A DNA stretch of 9,832 nucleotides from an uncultured Bacilli bacterium (GTDB lineage: Bacteria > Bacillota_I > Bacilli_A > RF39 > UBA660). The notes under the pieces were generated by a model that worked only from the letters and a program-made list of their open reading frames with translations, was not told the origin of the DNA and searched no databases. The translations under genes were made by a program, and so were the position numbers. The stretch lies in NCBI GenBank assembly GCA_947626425.1, contig CANQRX010000050.1, positions 1 to 9,832 of the forward strand, in the 5' to 3' direction. Position 1 is the first letter of the stretch; each line of letters starts with the position of its first letter. This document shows, one piece after another, positions 7,489 to 9,832 of the stretch.

Positions 7489-7506
7489 TAAATTTTATAA
7501 TATAAT
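7478..7506 (+). promoter_or_regulatory. Promoter of the cvpA-thioredoxin operon
   Basis: TTGCTT (7478-7483) lies 17 bp from a perfect TATAAT (7501-7506). A second TATAAT (7496-7501) overlaps it by one base. The near-perfect Shine-Dalgarno AGGAGGT (7513-7519) lies 4 nt before the cvpA ATG at 7524, so the leader is very short. Confidence 0.65.
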
Positions 7507-7523
7507 GAGTCTAGGAGGTAGTT

Positions 7524-8243
7524 ATGTTTGGATTAGTGGATATAATTATTATTTTATTTTTGGCAATGGGGGTTATTGTTGGTTATAAAAGAGGGGTTTT
7601 TAAAAGTGCTGTAATGTTTTTAGGAACTATTTTAGTTTTAGTTTTAGCCTTTTATTTAAAAAATCCGGTTTCCGAAATTATGTATAAAAACTTGCCATTT
7701 TTTAATTTAGGTGGGGCTTTCGCAGGCGTGAAAGTTTTTAACATAATTGTTTATGAAGCACTTGCATTTTTAATTGTTTATGCTTTATTAATGGTTTTAT
7801 TAAGAGCTATAATAAAACTAACAGGCTTGTTTGAACTTCTTTTAAGATTTACAATTATTTTAGGAATTCCTTCCAAAATTTTAGGGGCTATTTTTGGATT
7901 TTTTGAAGAATATGTTTTTACTTTTTTAATTTTATTTTTATTCGCCCGATTAAGTTTAACAGCTCCTTATGTTGCCGAGAGTAACATGGCTCAAAAAATA
8001 TTAAAAAATAGTCCTATTATTTCGGATATTACCAAAGATTATTATCAATCATTTGAAGAAATTTACAGTTTGAAAGATAAATATCAAAATACGCAAGATA
8101 AGGTTGCCTATGAAAAAGAAGCATTAGAAATTTTGTTAAAGTATAAAATTATAACACCAAAGGCAGCTGAAGATTTAGTAGTTCGTGGGAAATTAGACTT
8201 TGAAGGAATCGAAAACATTATTAATCAATACAAAGGAGAATAA
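7524..8243 (+). CDS. cvpA: CvpA family membrane protein
   Basis: A 239-residue integral membrane protein. The N-terminus carries the CvpA signature: a first helix with an early Asp (LVDIIIILFLAMGVIVG, residues 4-20) followed by YKRGVFK. Further hydrophobic segments lie at about 27-46, 70-95 and 115-142. The last hundred residues are soluble and mostly helical (LKDKYQNTQDKVAYEKEALE and after), longer than in minimal CvpA proteins of about 160-180 residues. CvpA was named for colicin V production in E. coli; its general role is unclear, with links to envelope stress and membrane homeostasis. In Bacillus the homologue lies in the rnhC-zapA-cvpA-polX-mutS2 region; here it directly faces rnhC and is followed 3 nt later by thioredoxin. 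The thioredoxin ribosome binding site is inside the end of cvpA. Family call is firm; molecular function is unknown. Confidence 0.9.
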   Translation: MFGLVDIIIILFLAMGVIVGYKRGVFKSAVMFLGTILVLVLAFYLKNPVSEIMYKNLPFFNLGGAFAGVKVFNIIVYEALAFLIVYALLMVLLRAIIKLTGLFELLLRFTIILGIPSKILGAIFGFFEEYVFTFLILFLFARLSLTAPYVAESNMAQKILKNSPIISDITKDYYQSFEEIYSLKDKYQNTQDKVAYEKEALEILLKYKIITPKAAEDLVVRGKLDFEGIENIINQYKGE

Positions 8244-8246
8244 AAG

Positions 8247-8537
8247 ATGATAAAATATTTAAATGGCAATTTTCAAGATGAAGTAAAAAAAGATTTAGTT
8301 TTAGTAGATTTTTATGCCGATTGGTGTGGCCCTTGTCGAAGAATGGGACAAATATTAGAAGGTTTTACGGATTGCGATGTTTTAAAAGTAAACGTCGATG
8401 AATACCCCGAAGTAGCTCGGGAATACAAAGTTATGTCAATTCCGACTTTGATTTTATTTAAAGATGGCAAAGATGTAAAAAAACATATTGGAATTTTGGA
8501 TAGTGAAGAATTAAAAGATTGGCTTAAAGATGATTAA
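8247..8537 (+). CDS. trxA: Thioredoxin
   Basis: A 96-residue cytoplasmic disulfide reductase with the thioredoxin fold. The strand LVLVDFYADWCGPCRRM contains the redox pair Cys27 and Cys30 in the canonical WCGPC site (26-30). The conserved cis-proline follows at IPT (65-67, Pro66), and GIL takes the place of the usual late GA/GF loop. It keeps ribonucleotide reductase, peroxiredoxins and other proteins reduced, and is itself recycled by thioredoxin reductase, which is not in the window. It is slightly short of the usual 103-108 residues, mostly through a compact N-terminus and a shortened segment before the second central strand. Its start lies 3 nt after cvpA, with AAAGGAG at 8232-8238, so it is co-transcribed with cvpA. 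The canonical active site suggests a true TrxA-like role, but a second copy could exist elsewhere. Confidence 0.95.
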   Translation: MIKYLNGNFQDEVKKDLVLVDFYADWCGPCRRMGQILEGFTDCDVLKVNVDEYPEVAREYKVMSIPTLILFKDGKDVKKHIGILDSEELKDWLKDD

Positions 8538-8548
8538 TTATAATAGGA

Positions 8549-8599
8549 ATTTCAAAATTGGAGTTTCTTTTTATTTTATAATAAAACAGATTTTGAAAT
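8549..8599. repeat. Inverted repeat downstream of thioredoxin
   Basis: The perfect 10-bp arms ATTTCAAAAT (8549-8558) and ATTTTGAAAT (8590-8599) are separated by 31 bp. The loop contains a small TTTTATAATAAAA self-complementary element. No T tract follows on either strand, so it is not a standard intrinsic terminator, though its place 12 bp after the thioredoxin stop suggests a role at the transcript end. Confidence 0.4.
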
Positions 8600-8632
8600 A
8601 TTAATAAAAAATAAAATAATTAATCATACTTG

Positions 8633-8657
8633 TGATATAATCTTGATGGGATAGGTG
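8633..8657 (+). promoter_or_regulatory. Extended -10 promoter and ribosome binding site of the surface protein gene
   Basis: TGATATAAT (8633-8641) is a perfect extended -10; no -35 is recognisable at 17 bp. The expected start is near 8648. The AGGTG at 8653-8657 lies 8 nt before the ATG at 8666, which favours that start over the in-frame GTG at 8657, whose G is part of this site. Confidence 0.6.
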
Positions 8658-8665
8658 TGATATGG

Positions 8666-9766
8666 ATGAAAAAGAAATTAAAAAAATTAAAGCTTTTGAT
8701 TTTGATCGAAATAGTTTTGTTTTTGCCAACTAATGTTTATGCAAAAGTAATTGCAATTAATGATATTTCCACTGAATTTGTTAAATCAAATATTGTTAGT
8801 CTGCTTAATGGTTCCGATGGGGATATTACTGCCTCTGCTGATGAAGAATCACAGACATTTAATGTATATATGAAACAGCAAAAAATTGTGACTTTTAATT
8901 ATACAGATGATTATATCGAATATGATAATCGGTTAGGAGAAATAACCCAAGAAACTGCTAACAAAGATTTTATTAATGCTTTTATGATTTCAGGTTTAAT
9001 GGGATCAATTCTTAAACTAAGTGGAATTGATAATCAAAATTTACCAGACATAGATGAAAAAAATTTTACTGATACATTTGAAACATATGGGTTAGAATTT
9101 ATAACCGAGCCTTATTCTTTTAATGGAACAAATGAGTTTGGTAGCTGGAGCGTGAAAGGGGATTTTATTAAATATTTTAAAGTATCACTTGATTCAGAAA
9201 AAATTGAAGCTTTAATGACGAAGTATGGAACTGAAGTGTCACAGGTTCCAAGTAAAGATTTAATTGCGAACTTAACTCCAACTTTGAAAGCAGAAAATGT
9301 TAAAGATGATTCAGTAACTTTATATCCACGACTTCCCTATAATGGTGAAGATTTAAAGGAAACAATTTATTGTGATATTTATCGTTCAACTGCCGAGAAT
9401 GGTCCTTATGATAAAATAAATGATGATAAAGTTGATTGTTTAAATAATACTGGAGTGGTAGACAAGAAGTTAAAAAGTGATACAGTTTATTACTATAAAA
9501 CTAGAGTAGTTGATGGGGTTAATTTTAGTGATGTTTTAAAAGTAACTACTAGCAAAGCATCAATAGTTGAACCTGAACCTTTGCCTCAAATAACATCTTC
9601 AAATAATAATAGTAATCAATTAGCAAATGAAGTAAAAAATGAGGAAGAGATTGAAAATCCTGATACTGGTTTATTTTTTCCTTTTACGGCTATATCTTTA
9701 ATGTTATTAGTTAGTATTTTAATATTTGTTTATACTAGAAAGAAATCTGTCTTTAAAAAAATTTAA
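8666..9766 (+). CDS. Secreted, probably wall-anchored protein with Fn3-like domain and NPDTG tail
   Basis: A 366-residue protein that I cannot place in a named family. Numbering from the ATG at 8666, it begins with a basic, hydrophobic signal peptide (MKKKLKKLKLLILIEIVLFL, with a likely cleavage after VYA at about residue 26). Residues 28-195 form an unrecognised extracellular region. About 205-298 looks like a fibronectin type III-like domain: SVTLYPRLPY, IYCDIYRSTAENGPYDKI, then DTVYYYKTRVVDGVNFSDV, with two Cys (236 and 258) that could form a disulfide. A polar linker rich in Pro, Asn and Glu (300-330) leads to NPDTG (331-335), a hydrophobic helix and the basic tail RKKSVFKKI. This matches the plan of a sortase substrate with a non-standard NPxTG motif in place of LPxTG. 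The GTG at 8657 is an alternative start adding three residues. The gene is monocistronic by spacing. Surface location is well supported; its binding partner is unknown. Confidence 0.85.
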   Translation: MKKKLKKLKLLILIEIVLFLPTNVYAKVIAINDISTEFVKSNIVSLLNGSDGDITASADEESQTFNVYMKQQKIVTFNYTDDYIEYDNRLGEITQETANKDFINAFMISGLMGSILKLSGIDNQNLPDIDEKNFTDTFETYGLEFITEPYSFNGTNEFGSWSVKGDFIKYFKVSLDSEKIEALMTKYGTEVSQVPSKDLIANLTPTLKAENVKDDSVTLYPRLPYNGEDLKETIYCDIYRSTAENGPYDKINDDKVDCLNNTGVVDKKLKSDTVYYYKTRVVDGVNFSDVLKVTTSKASIVEPEPLPQITSSNNNSNQLANEVKNEEEIENPDTGLFFPFTAISLMLLVSILIFVYTRKKSVFKKI

Positions 9767-9785
9767 ATTTAAAGGCACTTTTTTT
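9755..9785 (+). terminator. Possible weak terminator of the surface protein gene
   Basis: A short AAAG-GCA-CTTT hairpin (9771-9781) runs into a T7 tract (9779-9785). An A7 run at 9755-9761 could also pair with those T residues. The stem is weak and mostly A-T, but position just after the stop fits. Confidence 0.4.
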
Positions 9786-9789
9786 ATAA

Positions 9790-9821
9790 TTGACAGACGG
9801 GGGGGGGGTATGTGGTAGAAT
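9790..9821 (+). promoter_or_regulatory. Candidate phase-variable promoter for a gene beyond the right edge
   Basis: A perfect -35, TTGACA (9790-9795), is followed by a 20-nt spacer and an extended -10, TGGTAGAAT (hexamer TAGAAT, 9816-9821, one mismatch). Ten of the spacer bases are a G homopolymer. At G7 the spacer would be the optimal 17 nt; at the G10 seen here it is 3 nt too long, predicting low activity. The regulated gene lies outside the window. Confidence 0.65.
9799..9808 (+). repeat. G10 homopolymer tract in a promoter spacer
   Basis: Ten consecutive G residues in an AT-rich genome, where the next longest G-run I noticed in the window is only five. Long G/C homopolymers are prone to slipped-strand length change during replication and are typical of contingency loci. 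Confidence 0.95.
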
Positions 9822-9832
9822 TAGTTATAAGG

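Noticed and set aside
1..9832. Mycoplasma-type genetic code with TGA as Trp
   Set aside because: Trp is written TGG throughout, and the 4.5 kb essC frame has no in-frame TGA, so there is no sign of reassignment.
1..9832. CRISPR arrays, tRNA or rRNA genes, insertion sequences
   Set aside because: No regularly spaced repeats, cloverleaf-like segments, transposase motifs or flanking target duplications were found on either strand.

Overview
The window is strongly AT-rich, uses TGG for Trp, and has no in-frame TGA inside its 4.5 kb gene, so it reads with the standard bacterial code. Four things point to a low-GC Bacillota (Firmicutes) chromosome: an EssC-type secretion ATPase, RNase HIII next to cvpA, G-rich Shine-Dalgarno sites, and a Gram-positive surface protein with a C-terminal NPDTG sorting-like signal. 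It resembles an uncultured gut Bacilli/Mollicutes-relative lineage, but the sequence alone does not fix the genus.

Layout, left to right. Bases 1-282 (+) are the 3' end of an ABC exporter ATPase. An intergenic stretch of about 310 bp ends in an extended -10 promoter. That promoter drives a Panacea-domain (DUF4065) protein, probably an antitoxin. Its stop codon overlaps the start of a MazF/PemK-like toxin gene that has lost its reading frame after six codons. A palindromic bidirectional terminator at 1566-1585 separates this cassette from a convergent two-gene minus-strand operon: essC, a 1513-residue type VII secretion ATPase, followed by a small EsaB/YukD-like ubiquitin fold protein. essC has its own near-consensus promoter, with an 8-bp inverted repeat straddling the -10.

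The middle-right part is a housekeeping island. rnhC (RNase HIII, minus) diverges from cvpA and a thioredoxin gene (plus), and the two promoters overlap. This looks like a condensed form of the Bacillus rnhC / zapA-cvpA-polX-mutS2-...-trxA neighbourhood. Next is a secreted, probably wall-anchored protein with a signal peptide, an Fn3-like domain and the NPDTG tail.

At the extreme right end is a consensus -35 box (TTGACA), a ten-G homopolymer and an extended -10 (TGGTAGAAT). The G-run lies in the spacer and makes it 20 nt long. This is the classical architecture of a phase-variable promoter and would drive a gene just beyond the window. Together with the decayed toxin and the stripped-down type VII module, it is the most noteworthy signal here.
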